Source: an uncultured Butyricicoccus sp.
GTDB taxonomy: Bacteria > Bacillota > Clostridia > Oscillospirales > Butyricicoccaceae
Assembly: GCA_904420185.1 (NCBI GenBank)
Contig: CAJFUJ010000057.1
Coordinates: 1-64,000 of the forward strand
Reading direction: 5' to 3'
Length of the DNA stretch: 64,000 nt
The notes under the pieces were generated by a model. The model was not told the origin of the DNA. It did not search any database and saw nothing but the letters and a program-made list of their open reading frames with translations. Position 1 is the stretch's first letter; each line of letters begins with the position of its first letter. A program made the position numbers and the translations under genes. Positions 17,636 to 26,007 of this stretch are shown here, piece after piece.

Positions 17636-17676
17636 AAAAACCTCCTTGGGATGGCCGGTCAGCACGGCTTCCCGTT

Positions 17677-18351
17677 TTATACCTCCTGCGCCTTGCGGAT
17701 GATTCGCAAAGCGGCGTCAATGCTCTCTTCGAGCGTTAAGTTGCTTGTATCGAGCAGCACAGCGTCGGGCGCGCGGCGTAAGGGCGCAACCGCCCGGCCG
17801 GCGTCCATCGAATCGCGCCGGGCCATATCGGCGAGCACCTGTTCCAAGGTTGTCTGCTGGCCTTTTTCGCACAGCTCGGCACACCGGCGTTCGGCGCGTT
17901 TTTCAGCTGAGGCGGTCAGAAAAATCTTTACATCTGCTTGCGGCAGAATGACTGTGCCAATGTCGCGCCCATCCATCACAACGCTGTTTTTGACCGCCAT
18001 GTCGCGCTGGATGCCGAGCAAGAACTCTCGCACCTCGGGGACCGATGACACACGGGAGGCAAACTGTGAAATTTGCGGGGTGCGGATGAGGTCGGTGACA
18101 TCCTCGCCGTTTAAGTAGACCCGCTGCAGGTCGAGCAAATACCGCAGCTCAATTTGCAGGTCAGGCAGCACCGAAATGACCTCTTGCCGGTCCATGGCGT
18201 CATAACCGCGCCGGCACACCGCCAGTCCGATCGCGCGGTACAGTGCGCCGGTGTCCACATACAGAAAGCCGAGCGTTTTGGCACACGCCCGCGCAATCGT
18301 ACTTTTGCCAGCCCCGGACGGACCGTCGATGGCAACTGAAATTCGTTTCAT
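17677..18351 (-). CDS. cmk: Cytidylate kinase
   Basis: Cytidylate kinase phosphorylates CMP and dCMP. The 224-residue product begins RISVAIDGPSGAGKSTIARA with the P-loop, followed by VDTGALYRAIGL, and carries VMDGRDIGTVILP and the SAEKRAERR lid region. Family length and order are normal. Its start overlaps the stop of the upstream flavoprotein gene (ATGA). Confidence 0.96.
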   Translation of the reverse strand: MKRISVAIDGPSGAGKSTIARACAKTLGFLYVDTGALYRAIGLAVCRRGYDAMDRQEVISVLPDLQIELRYLLDLQRVYLNGEDVTDLIRTPQISQFASRVSSVPEVREFLLGIQRDMAVKNSVVMDGRDIGTVILPQADVKIFLTASAEKRAERRCAELCEKGQQTTLEQVLADMARRDSMDAGRAVAPLRRAPDAVLLDTSNLTLEESIDAALRIIRKAQEV

Positions 18352-19592
18352 TTTGTATCCTCCTCCAAAGCCGCGGAAAGGCCGGCCAAACGGCCGGTCG
18401 CCCAGGCGATTTGCAGATTGAAACCGCCGGTGTAAGCGTCCACATCCAGCACTTCTCCAGCAAAATACAGGCCCTTCACCTTTTTGGAAGCCATGTTTTT
18501 GGGGTTGACCTCCTTGACTGACACGCCGCCGGTCGTGATGATGGCCTCAGCGATCGGCCGTGCGCCTGCAATGCGCACCGGGAAGGCCTTGAGAATATTT
18601 ATCAGTTTTTGCCTTTCGATCCGGGTAACCGAATGCACCTTTTCGCGCGGGTCGATGCCGGACAGCTGTACGACCACCGGAATGAGTTTGCGCGGCAGCA
18701 GCTCGCCCAGAGCGTTGATAAAATCGCTGTTTTTGTGCTTTTCAAAGTCGGAAAGTAAGCGCTTATCCAGGGTCTTTTCGTCAAGTGCAGGCTTGAGATC
18801 GATCGCAAGACGGTAGGTTTTGCTGCCAAAATGGCGCAAATGTGCCGAAGCGGACAAAATCAGCGGGCCGGATACGCCAAAATGGGTGAAGAGCATCTCA
18901 CCAAACTCCTCAAACACCTTTTTTTCATTTTCAAAGGCGGAAACACGCACATTTTTCAGCGAAAGCCCCATGAGCTCCCGGCACAGCTCGCCGTCCTCGA
19001 CCAGCGGGACCAGGGAGGGCCGGGGCGGGATGACCGTATGCCCCAGCGCGCGGGCAAAGCGGTAGCCGTCGCCGGTCGAGCCGGTCGCCGGATAGGATGC
19101 CCCACCAGTGGCTACAATCACGCGGGTGGCCGGGTAGTCTTTGCCGCCCGCCCGCACGCCGCAAATGGCGCCGTCCTGCGTGAGCAGCGCCTGCACCGGA
19201 TAAAAGACAAGTTGTACGCCTTGCTCTTTGACAAAATGGAACAAGGCGTCCACAACATCGGCCGCCTTGTCGGACACCGGGAATACCCGTCCGCCGCGCT
19301 CGGTCTTCAGCGGCACCCCGCGCGCTTCAAAGAAGGCCATGACCTGTGTCGGGGGAAACTGCCCGAGTGCCGAATATAAAAAGCGCGGGTTGACTGGGAC
19401 ATGATCCAGCACTTGCTGCACGGCGCAATTGTTGGTCAAGTTGCAGCGGCCCTTGCCGGTGATGTAGAGCTTGCGGCCCACCTTGGGGTTGGTTTCAAAT
19501 AAGCGCACCTGCGCGCCGCTTTGGGCGGCAAATCCGGCGGCCATCAGCCCAGCGGCGCCGCCGCCCACAACCGCGATGGTTTGCGTGGTCAA
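18348..19592 (-). CDS. HI0933/YhiN-family NAD(P)/FAD-dependent oxidoreductase
   Basis: A 414-residue flavoprotein of the HI0933-like family. The FAD-binding Rossmann motif is at the N-terminus (VVGGGAAGLMAAGFAAQ), followed by the family mark GKGRCNLTNN. ATGGASYPATGSTGDGY lies mid-protein, and a second FAD contact (YFAGEVLDVDAYTGGFNLQ) near the C-terminus. The substrate is not known; BaiN-type names given to homologues are not secure. It lies upstream of cmk in the same operon. Confidence 0.88.
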   Translation of the reverse strand: MTTQTIAVVGGGAAGLMAAGFAAQSGAQVRLFETNPKVGRKLYITGKGRCNLTNNCAVQQVLDHVPVNPRFLYSALGQFPPTQVMAFFEARGVPLKTERGGRVFPVSDKAADVVDALFHFVKEQGVQLVFYPVQALLTQDGAICGVRAGGKDYPATRVIVATGGASYPATGSTGDGYRFARALGHTVIPPRPSLVPLVEDGELCRELMGLSLKNVRVSAFENEKKVFEEFGEMLFTHFGVSGPLILSASAHLRHFGSKTYRLAIDLKPALDEKTLDKRLLSDFEKHKNSDFINALGELLPRKLIPVVVQLSGIDPREKVHSVTRIERQKLINILKAFPVRIAGARPIAEAIITTGGVSVKEVNPKNMASKKVKGLYFAGEVLDVDAYTGGFNLQIAWATGRLAGLSAALEEDTK

Positions 19593-19612
19593 AATTGAAA
19601 AACCTCTTTCTG

Positions 19613-20479
19613 TTAGGATTCATCTTCCACCGATTCATACACATGGTATTCATCCCAGATGGATTCGAGTTGGTTGAAGGTGGATTCAACCTCCTCCTGC
19701 CGGCCCATGGTCACTTGCACGATCAGCGCGTTGATGACCGACAGTGGGGCTACCAACGAATCGACGAAGCTGGCCATGTCGCTCTTGGCGATCAGTGTGT
19801 GGTCAGCGTAGCGCGCCAGGGGGGACAAACGGGAGTCGGTCAACGCGATAACTTTGGCGCCGCGGTCCTTGGAATACTTCATGGCCGACAGCGTGCGCTG
19901 GGAGTAGCGCGGGAAACTGATGCCAACGAACACATCCTCAGGGCCGATGTGCAGCAGCTGCTCGAAAATTTCGCTGACACTGTTGGTGTAAAGCACGCAG
20001 ACATTTTCAAACAGCAGGGTAAAATAAAATCCCATAAAGTTGGCCAATGCGCTGGCCGAACGGACACCCAAGATATAGATTTTGCGTGCGCCCGCGATGG
20101 CCTCGGCTGAGCGGTGAAAGGCATCGCGGTCCAGCTCGTCGAGTGTCAGGCGGATTTTTTCCACATCCGAGCCCAGCACGGTTTCGAGCACATCCCGGTT
20201 GCCCATACGGTCGCCCGCGACCTCCATACGCTGCACAGCGGTCAAGCGGTTGCGGATCATCTCCTGCAACGCCTTTTGCAGGTGCGGGTATCCATCATAC
20301 CCCAGCTCAGTGGCAAAGCGGACAACGGTCGATTCACTGACGCCAACCGTAGCCCCCAAGCGGCTGGCGGTCATAAATGCGGCCTTGTCATAATGTTCGG
20401 CGATATAGCGGGCAATGAGCCGCTGACCTTTTGAAAAACCGGATAGGTTGGTTTGAATTTTGCTCATGAGATCATTCAC
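19613..20479 (-). CDS. MurR/RpiR-family transcriptional regulator
   Basis: A 288-residue regulator with an N-terminal HTH_6 domain (about residues 1-75, with TASRLGATVGVSESTVVRFA) and a C-terminal SIS phosphosugar-binding domain (KIYILGVRSASALANFM, VGISFPRYSQRTL). Members usually sense sugar phosphates. I chose GTG at 20479 because aaggggag lies about 11 bases upstream; the ATG at codon 5 of this frame is an alternative, and the longer track start runs back through the promoter. It heads the cmk operon, and no sugar gene is adjacent, so its target is unknown. Confidence 0.85.
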   Translation of the reverse strand: MNDLMSKIQTNLSGFSKGQRLIARYIAEHYDKAAFMTASRLGATVGVSESTVVRFATELGYDGYPHLQKALQEMIRNRLTAVQRMEVAGDRMGNRDVLETVLGSDVEKIRLTLDELDRDAFHRSAEAIAGARKIYILGVRSASALANFMGFYFTLLFENVCVLYTNSVSEIFEQLLHIGPEDVFVGISFPRYSQRTLSAMKYSKDRGAKVIALTDSRLSPLARYADHTLIAKSDMASFVDSLVAPLSVINALIVQVTMGRQEEVESTFNQLESIWDEYHVYESVEDES

Positions 20480-20516
20480 GACTGAATACTCTCCCCTTGA
20501 CAAATTTCCTATGTTT

Positions 20517-20545
20517 ATTTTACTGGCCCCGCATGAAAATTGCAA
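20517..20545 (-). promoter_or_regulatory. Promoter for the rpiR-cmk-ispH operon
   Basis: On the minus strand TTGCAA (20545-20540), 17 bases, TAAAAT (20522-20517), about 40 bases from the RpiR start codon. Confidence 0.65.
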
Positions 20546-20671
20546 GTTCTTTCGGACTGTTCATGCAAAATTCAAAGAATTTTTTTACATCCCATGTTTG
20601 ACAGGCGGATGCGTGCAGGGCAGCGCTAGGGGGATGCATTGGTCAAAATTCTGGCGGCAGACCTTCAACCA

Positions 20672-20700
20672 TTGCATTACAGGAGAAAATCCGGTATACT
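20672..20700 (+). promoter_or_regulatory. Promoter for the macro-domain gene
   Basis: TTGCAT (20672-20677), 17-base spacer, TATACT (20695-20700). It implies a 5' leader of about 120 bases. Confidence 0.65.
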
Positions 20701-20830
20701 TAAACGATAAAAGCTGATCGAGACCGTGTGATGAAATAGCGAGGGTGGCGGAAAATGCCGATCGTGCAGAACCCGATTGGCAGCCCCGCTTGCACACACT
20801 AGGTAATTTACCTGAAAGGAGAGCCTTGCG
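20701..20830 (+). other. Untranslated leader of the macro-domain gene
   Basis: No ORF with a ribosome site lies here. The leader is purine-rich with short complementary segments (tgatcg/cgatcg) and ends in a perfect inverted repeat aggtaa-t-ttacct at 20801-20813 immediately before the aaaggagag ribosome site. It matches no riboswitch class I recognise. The 20546-20671 part of this intergenic region shows nothing further. Confidence 0.45.
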
Positions 20831-21340
20831 ATGAAGATCCAGATCGAACGCGGAGATATCACAACCTATGCAGTAGACGCCATTGTCAATGCAGCCAACA
20901 CTTCTCTCTTGGGCGGTGGCGGGGTGGATGGCGCCATCCATCGCGCCGCAGGCCCCGAACTGTTGGCCGAATGCCGCACGTTAAACGGTTGCCAAACCGG
21001 CCAGGCCAAGATCACAAAGGGCTACCGGCTACCGGCTAAGTTCGTCATCCACACGCCAGGACCTGTCTGGCGGGGCGGGACCCATGGCGAAGCTGCGCTG
21101 TTGCGCGACAGCTATCGCAATAGCCTGCTACTTGCACAGGAAAACGGCTGCCAGAGCGTAGCATTTCCATCGATTAGCACCGGGGTCTACCACTTTCCCC
21201 TCGAACAAGCGGCCGAGATCGCCTGTGCCACCATCCGGCAGACCCTGGCTGAATGCCCGGGCATCCAAACGGTCTATGTCGTGTGCTTTAACCAGCAGAC
21301 TTTGGATGCTTTCCGGCGCGCGGAGCAAAAACTGCTATGA
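20831..21340 (+). CDS. Macro-domain protein (O-acetyl-ADP-ribose deacetylase type)
   Basis: A 169-residue stand-alone macro domain. The ADP-ribose-binding signatures are clear: VDAIVNAANTSLLGGGGVDG near residue 18 and FPSISTGVYHFPLEQAA near residue 115. The length and sequence fit the YmdB/MacroD class that hydrolyses O-acetyl-ADP-ribose or mono-ADP-ribosyl groups. The ATG follows gaaaggagagccttgcg. The next gene starts inside its last codons, so the pair is coupled. Confidence 0.93.
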   Translation: MKIQIERGDITTYAVDAIVNAANTSLLGGGGVDGAIHRAAGPELLAECRTLNGCQTGQAKITKGYRLPAKFVIHTPGPVWRGGTHGEAALLRDSYRNSLLLAQENGCQSVAFPSISTGVYHFPLEQAAEIACATIRQTLAECPGIQTVYVVCFNQQTLDAFRRAEQKLL

Positions 21341-22233
21341 AGACGCTTTATGCGGCGTGCCGTCTGTGCCCGCGGGCATGCGGCGTCAACCGGCTGGCGG
21401 GGGAAAAAGGGGCATGCGGCGCAACCGCCCGCTTGGAGCTCAGCCGCGCCGCCTTACATCTGTGGGAAGAACCGCCGCTGACCGGCGCGAAAGGCTCGGG
21501 GACGGTGTTTTTCACCCACTGTGCGCTGGGGTGTGTATACTGCCAGAACCGTGCAATTAGCGTGCGCCAAGCCACCGGTGTGCCGACAGACGAAGTGCGT
21601 CTGGCGCAGATCTTCTTGGAGCTGCAGGCGCAGGGCGCGCAGAATGTCAATTTGGTCACAGCCGGGCAGTATTTGCCCCATGTGGTTTTGGGTATCCGCC
21701 GGGCGCGCGCGGACGGCTTGCGCATCCCGGTGGTGTATAACTGCGGCGGCTATGAATCGCCGGACGCGCTGCGGCTGCTGGACGGATTGGTGCAAATCTA
21801 CCTGCCCGATTTGAAGTATTATAGCAGCTATTATGCCGGGATGTATTCGAATGCGCCCGATTATTTTGAGGTTGCAGATGTGGCAATCGGGGAAATGGTG
21901 CGCCAGGCCGGTCCGGTCGCATTCGATTCCCAGGGGAATATGCTGCGCGGTGTTATCATCCGCCACCTGATGCTGCCCGGCCTTTTGGGCGACACCAAGC
22001 AGGTGCTCCGGCACATCGCCGCGCATTGGGGCGATCGGGTGCAAGTCAGCTTGATGCGGCAGTATACCCCCACCGGCATGGAGGGGTATCCTGAACTTGA
22101 CCGCACTGTCACGCAGGAAGAATACGACGAAGCGGTGCAATATTTTTCCGACCTGGGTCTTTGCGGCTATTTGCAGGATGCGGAAACTGCGTCCGAAAGC
22201 TTTATCCCCTCTTTTTTAGGAGAGGGGATTTGA
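21337..22233 (+). CDS. Radical SAM protein, PflA-like (PflX/YflX type)
   Basis: A 298-residue radical SAM enzyme. The [4Fe-4S]/SAM motif CX3CX2C is at C62, C66 and C69 (THCALGCVYCQNR). An extra N-terminal cysteine set (CRLCPRACGVNR plus GACGA) resembles the auxiliary motif of putative pyruvate-formate-lyase activating enzyme homologues. The true target is unknown. Its start overlaps the macro-domain stop by four bases (ATGA). A hairpin formed by tcccctc...gagggga overlaps its last codons and may act as a weak terminator. Confidence 0.87.
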   Translation: MKTLYAACRLCPRACGVNRLAGEKGACGATARLELSRAALHLWEEPPLTGAKGSGTVFFTHCALGCVYCQNRAISVRQATGVPTDEVRLAQIFLELQAQGAQNVNLVTAGQYLPHVVLGIRRARADGLRIPVVYNCGGYESPDALRLLDGLVQIYLPDLKYYSSYYAGMYSNAPDYFEVADVAIGEMVRQAGPVAFDSQGNMLRGVIIRHLMLPGLLGDTKQVLRHIAAHWGDRVQVSLMRQYTPTGMEGYPELDRTVTQEEYDEAVQYFSDLGLCGYLQDAETASESFIPSFLGEGI

Positions 22234-22239
22234 AGGCGC

Positions 22240-22268
22240 TTGACGGCGCGGAAAAAGTGTGCTATATT
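22240..22268 (+). promoter_or_regulatory. Promoter for the T-box transcript
   Basis: TTGACG (22240-22245), 17-base spacer, TATATT (22263-22268), located right after the radical SAM gene and before the T-box leader. Confidence 0.75.
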
Positions 22269-22279
22269 GAATGTACTTT

Positions 22280-22576
22280 AGAAGTTTATAGCGAAATATG
22301 CGATGAAAAGAAGAGTACTCGGCAGGCAAACGCAACAGAGAGCTTTCGTTTGGTGAAAGAAAGCGCGCACTTGCAGCCGTGGAAAATGGCCTTGGAGCTG
22401 CGCACCGACCCTGCACTTTTGCGGGTTAGGATGCGATGGGCGCGCCCATTACAGCGCTTGGAGTATCGGAATAGGCCTGTACTCGACAAGGTCCGCACTG
22501 TGAGGTGCGGATGAACCAAAGGTGGTACCACGAAGCTATGCTCTCGTCCTTCGGCAAGGAGGACGGGGGCTTTTTT
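22280..22576 (+). promoter_or_regulatory. T-box leader, specifier read as AUG (Met)
   Basis: The region carries the T-box hallmarks in order: gaagagta-type 5' element (agaagagtac), AGAGAGC with GGTGAAAG (Stem I), a specifier region ggaaaATGgccttggagc, the antiterminator sequence AAGGTGGTACCACG at about 22519-22532, and a terminator (ctctcgtcct/aggacggggg then TTTTTT) at 22541-22576. By alignment with the usual gaa-NNN-purine pattern the specifier is ATG at 22386-22388. The bulge UGGU fits a tRNA with A73, which agrees with tRNA-Met and not tRNA-Trp. GCC (Ala) is the main alternative. Confidence 0.88.
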
Positions 22577-22598
22577 ATTGTTGGAAAGGAGAATCAAT

Positions 22599-23102
22599 AT
22601 GCAAATTACATTGCGCAAATGGGAAGAACGGGACAGGAACAGTCTGGCGCAGTATGCAAACAACCCCAAAATTTCGGCCTGCCTGCGGGATACGTTTCCA
22701 TATCCCTACACAGAAGAGGACGCTGCATTTTTTATCCGCACGGCGCGCCATGCCCATTCGGAACGGGAATGGGTTCTGGCGATCGATTGCTGTGGTCAGG
22801 CCATTGGGGGCATCACGTTACAATTTGGCAGCGATGTATACGCACGCACGGCCGAGCTGGGGTATTGGGTAGGCGAGCCCTATTGGAACCAAGGCGCTGC
22901 AACCCAGGCCGTACAAGCATTGTGTACACGCGCTTTTGCGGAAACCCCTACGGTGCGTATCCAAGCCGAGGTGTTTGCCAACAATCCCGCGTCTATCCAG
23001 GTGTTGCAAAAAAACCGCTTCATCCAAGAAGGCTATTTTTGCAATCGGATTTACAAACAGGGGAGGTTTCTCGATTCGGTTTTGTTTGCCTTCTTGAAGT
23101 GA
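22599..23102 (+). CDS. GNAT-family N-acetyltransferase (RimJ-like)
   Basis: A 167-residue GNAT-fold acetyltransferase of the RimJ/RimL branch, with the N-terminal ITLRKWEERDRNSLAQYANN, the core strand IGGITLQ, and the acetyl-CoA-binding GYWVGEPYWNQGAATQAV. The start at 22599 follows ggaaaggagaatcaat. It is the only gene after the T-box, so its expression should respond to uncharged tRNA. The acceptor substrate cannot be told from sequence; small molecules, including amino acids or amino-acid analogues, are possible. Confidence 0.88.
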   Translation: MQITLRKWEERDRNSLAQYANNPKISACLRDTFPYPYTEEDAAFFIRTARHAHSEREWVLAIDCCGQAIGGITLQFGSDVYARTAELGYWVGEPYWNQGAATQAVQALCTRAFAETPTVRIQAEVFANNPASIQVLQKNRFIQEGYFCNRIYKQGRFLDSVLFAFLK

Positions 23103-23193
23103 GCAAGGCGTTCAAAAAACAGGTACCCAGTGGGTTCGGCCTAGTTCACGGTCTGTTTCCGGTTACAATTTTATTACGGTGCCACTAGAGAAC

Positions 23194-23222
23194 TTGACAG
23201 GATTCGACAGATACAGTATCCT
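23194..23222 (+). promoter_or_regulatory. Promoter upstream of the SGNH lipoprotein gene
   Basis: TTGACA (23194-23199), 17-base spacer, TATCCT (23217-23222). Confidence 0.65.
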
Positions 23223-23280
23223 TAACTCAGTATCGAGTTTTACCGAAATACTTTTCCATTTAAAAGGAAGCCGTTGATCG

Positions 23281-23314
23281 AACAGTTCGGTGGATGCACA
23301 CCGAACTGTTTTAA
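23281..23314 (+). terminator. Terminator-like hairpin in the leader of the SGNH lipoprotein gene
   Basis: aacagttcggtg and caccgaactgtt form a perfect 12-bp stem around gatgca, followed by tttt. It lies about 50-80 bases after the likely transcription start and before the coding region, so it may attenuate the operon or end a short RNA. Confidence 0.65.
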
Positions 23315-23356
23315 CATCTGAGAGTGTTTTAACTTTAGAAAAATGGGGTAAATCTG

Positions 23357-24100
23357 ATGATTCCAAATAAGAAATTGCTTGCTTTCATAACTGTAATGGT
23401 ATTTGCCTTTACAACCATATCCGGATGTGCGGGTGGGAAAGGCGCGTCAAGTGAAAGCCCAGACAGCGCTGCGGCGAGCAGTGCGCCGGCAGCATCCCAA
23501 TCGGCGGCGGATGAACCGCCGCAGCCGGCCGATTTGTCCACGGCCGCTATGGTGGGCAATTCTTACTTAGAAGGGTTCGTCGGGTACAATATCCTGCCGG
23601 AAACCGATTGCTTTTTCCGGGTTGGCTTGACCATCCGTACGGTGTTCACCGAACCGATGATTGGCCGCGATATTCCGGTGATCGACGAGCTGAGCAACGG
23701 GAAAACCTATGACCGGGTTTTCCTGTGTTTCGGTGAAAATGAGTTGGGATGGACCAATTTGCAGGCCTTTTACGACGGATATGGCGACGTGATCGATGCA
23801 GTTCGGGCGCGCCAGCCCGAAGCAGCCGTCTATGTGCAATCGATCTTGCCGGTATCTGCCGAGGTGTCGGCAAAGAATCAGGATTCCACCAACAACGATC
23901 GTATCCGGCAGTTCAACGAGATGCTCAAGCAGCTGGCAAGCGAGAAGGACGCGGTCTATTTGGACGTGGCCTCGGTGATGACCGACGAAAACGGAAACCT
24001 GCCCGATGGCGCCGCGACAGACGGCATCCATCCGGGAATTGAATACTATGAAATTTGGGCGGAATATCTGCGGGAAAATGCAATTCTGCCGAGCGAATAG
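23357..24100 (+). CDS. SGNH/GDSL-type lipoprotein
   Basis: A 247-residue predicted lipoprotein: N-terminal hydrophobic segment and lipobox ending ISGCAGG, a Ser/Ala-rich spacer to about residue 65, then an SGNH hydrolase fold. Block I is MVGNSYLEG (GNS where GDS is typical, nucleophile Ser kept), block III is FGENELGW, and the catalytic Asp/His are in DGIHPG near the end. It is likely anchored outside the membrane and acts as an esterase or acetyltransferase on a surface glycan. It opens the four-gene O-acetylation locus. Confidence 0.8.
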   Translation: MIPNKKLLAFITVMVFAFTTISGCAGGKGASSESPDSAAASSAPAASQSAADEPPQPADLSTAAMVGNSYLEGFVGYNILPETDCFFRVGLTIRTVFTEPMIGRDIPVIDELSNGKTYDRVFLCFGENELGWTNLQAFYDGYGDVIDAVRARQPEAAVYVQSILPVSAEVSAKNQDSTNNDRIRQFNEMLKQLASEKDAVYLDVASVMTDENGNLPDGAATDGIHPGIEYYEIWAEYLRENAILPSE

Positions 24101-24114
24101 AGGAGAAATAACCG

Positions 24115-24582
24115 ATGAAAAGCAAAAGAACTTTACAGGCATTTGTAGGACTGGCTCTTGCCTTTACACTGACCGCTTGCGGCGGACAAACCGAGATCGA
24201 TCCTGCGCAGGCACTCTCTTCTATGGAGGAGCAGCTGACCTTCACCGACCAGCTGGCCCAAATTGACAAGAGCGGCGCTTGCCGTGCATATGGTGTGGAG
24301 GAGGATCTGGTGGAGGACTGTGCCGCCCTGTCCGGTTCGGGCGCCACGGCTGAAAGCCTTTCGGTCTGGAAAGCAGTGGATGCGGACAGCGCCGAACAGA
24401 TCGAGTCCCAGCTGCAAACCTTTGTGGACGGCTACATCGAGGGCTATGCATCGTACAAGCCCGAAGAGGTCCCCAAGTTAGAGAGTGCCATTTTGTCCCG
24501 CTCGGGTGTGTACGTCATCCTGTGCGTTTCGGCGGACAATGAGGCGGCCCAATCGGTGGTTGAGCAAGCGCTGCAATCCTAA
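24115..24582 (+). CDS. DUF4358-type lipoprotein
   Basis: A 155-residue predicted lipoprotein with signal peptide and lipobox (LTACGGQ, Cys at residue 22). The mature part resembles the DUF4358 family, small exported proteins of Firmicutes with no established role that often lie near MBOAT/DHHW genes. No catalytic motif is visible. It is 14 bases after the SGNH lipoprotein gene and 24 bases before the MBOAT gene. Confidence 0.75.
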   Translation: MKSKRTLQAFVGLALAFTLTACGGQTEIDPAQALSSMEEQLTFTDQLAQIDKSGACRAYGVEEDLVEDCAALSGSGATAESLSVWKAVDADSAEQIESQLQTFVDGYIEGYASYKPEEVPKLESAILSRSGVYVILCVSADNEAAQSVVEQALQS

Positions 24583-24606
24583 CAAAGCGGAGAAAGGACG
24601 CGCGCT

Positions 24607-25995
24607 TTGAGCTTTGCCAGTTTAACGTTTTTGTATTTTTTCCTGCCCTTGGTTTTGCTGGGGTATTATCTCTTGCCCAATGGGCTGCGCAACGGGTTCC
24701 TCCTGCTCGCCAACCTGGTGTTTTATGCGTGGGGGGAGCCCTCCTTTCTGTTTGTCATCTTATTGACAACCATTGTGAATTTCTGTGCGGCAAAATGGAT
24801 GGTCAAGCGCCCAGAAGGCAAGAAAATGTGGGCGGCAGCGGCGATTGCCATCGACTTGCTGCTGCTTTTGGTGTTTAAATATGCGGCGTTTGTCGTGGAT
24901 ACCTTGCGGCCGCTCTTTTTTTGGACCGAGCTGCCCCATTTGGACATCACGCTGCCGCTGGGCATCTCCTTTTACACCTTCCAGGTGCTGTCCTACATCA
25001 TCGATGTATACCGCGCCGACGTGCAGCCCGAAAAAGGATTTGTCCGCTTTGCTACCTACATGACTCTGTTCCCACAGCTCATCGCTGGACCCATTATCCG
25101 TTACCGCGACCTGGCCGACCAGCTGGGCGTGCGGCGGCAGAACCTGCAACGGTTTGCCGACGGCGTGCGGCTGCTTCTCATCGGGCTGAGCAAAAAAATC
25201 TTGCTGGCCAACCCCATGGGCGCGCTGTGGGAGGGGTTGCAGGCCGCGCCCGCAGAAAACGGGCTGCTGGGCGCCTGGCTGGGCGCGCTGGCGTTTACGC
25301 TGCAAATCTACCTGGATTTCAGCGCCTATTCGGATATGGCGCGTGGGCTAGGTAAGCTGTTTGGCTTTGAGATCCCGATCAACTTCGACTATCCCTATAT
25401 TTCGCGCAGTATTACCGAGTTTTGGCGGCGCTGGCACATTTCGCTGGGCACCTGGTTCCGCGACTATGTCTATTTCCCGCTGGGCGGCAGCCGCGCGAGC
25501 CGCGGGAGAACCGTGCGCAATCTGTTGGTGGTGTGGGCGCTGACCGGCCTGTGGCACGGCGCAAGCTGGAACTTTGTGCTGTGGGGGCTGTATTACTTCG
25601 CGCTGCTCGTTCTGGAAAAGCTGTGGCTGGGCCGGATACTCAGCCGGTGCCCGGGCTGGGTCTGCCATGTGTACGCCATGTTTTTCGTCGTGGTGGGCTG
25701 GGTGCTGTTCGCCTTTGACGGGTTTGACGGCCTGGGCGGCTATTTGTACGCGATGTTCTGCCCGGCGGACGGCCTGATCGGTGAACACGCGCGGGTACTG
25801 GCGCTGACCTATGCGCCGCTCGTGTGCGTCTCCATTTTGGCCTGCCTGCCGCTGGGCAAAAAGCTGGCCGGGCGATGGAAGCAAAAGGTGGCCTGGCCGG
25901 TGGCCGAATGTCTGCTGTGCGGCGGGGCGGTGCTGCTGTGCACGGCCTCGCTGGTCGCGCAGAGCTATAACCCCTTCTTGTATTTCCGGTTTTAA
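24607..25995 (+). CDS. MBOAT-family O-acyltransferase (AlgI/DltB-like)
   Basis: A 462-residue polytopic membrane protein of the MBOAT family. It has the family blocks ITEFWRRWHISLGTWFRDYV and PLGGSR, and the essential histidine at about residue 317 in TGLWHGASWNF. AlgI-type proteins pass acetyl groups from the cytoplasm across the membrane to an extracytoplasmic transferase. The start is a TTG at 24607 after gagaaaggacg. The partner is probably the DHHW protein encoded 12 bases downstream. Confidence 0.93.
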   Translation: MSFASLTFLYFFLPLVLLGYYLLPNGLRNGFLLLANLVFYAWGEPSFLFVILLTTIVNFCAAKWMVKRPEGKKMWAAAAIAIDLLLLLVFKYAAFVVDTLRPLFFWTELPHLDITLPLGISFYTFQVLSYIIDVYRADVQPEKGFVRFATYMTLFPQLIAGPIIRYRDLADQLGVRRQNLQRFADGVRLLLIGLSKKILLANPMGALWEGLQAAPAENGLLGAWLGALAFTLQIYLDFSAYSDMARGLGKLFGFEIPINFDYPYISRSITEFWRRWHISLGTWFRDYVYFPLGGSRASRGRTVRNLLVVWALTGLWHGASWNFVLWGLYYFALLVLEKLWLGRILSRCPGWVCHVYAMFFVVVGWVLFAFDGFDGLGGYLYAMFCPADGLIGEHARVLALTYAPLVCVSILACLPLGKKLAGRWKQKVAWPVAECLLCGGAVLLCTASLVAQSYNPFLYFRF

Positions 25996-26007
25996 GGGGG
26001 TATACGC

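Noticed and set aside
20585-20941. 118-residue minus-strand ORF across the macro-domain leader
   Set aside because: Overlaps the macro-domain start in antisense and shows no ribosome site.
22386-22390. TGG (Trp) as the T-box specifier
   Set aside because: The base after it would be C, not the usual purine, and the UGGU bulge does not fit tRNA-Trp, which has G73 in bacteria.
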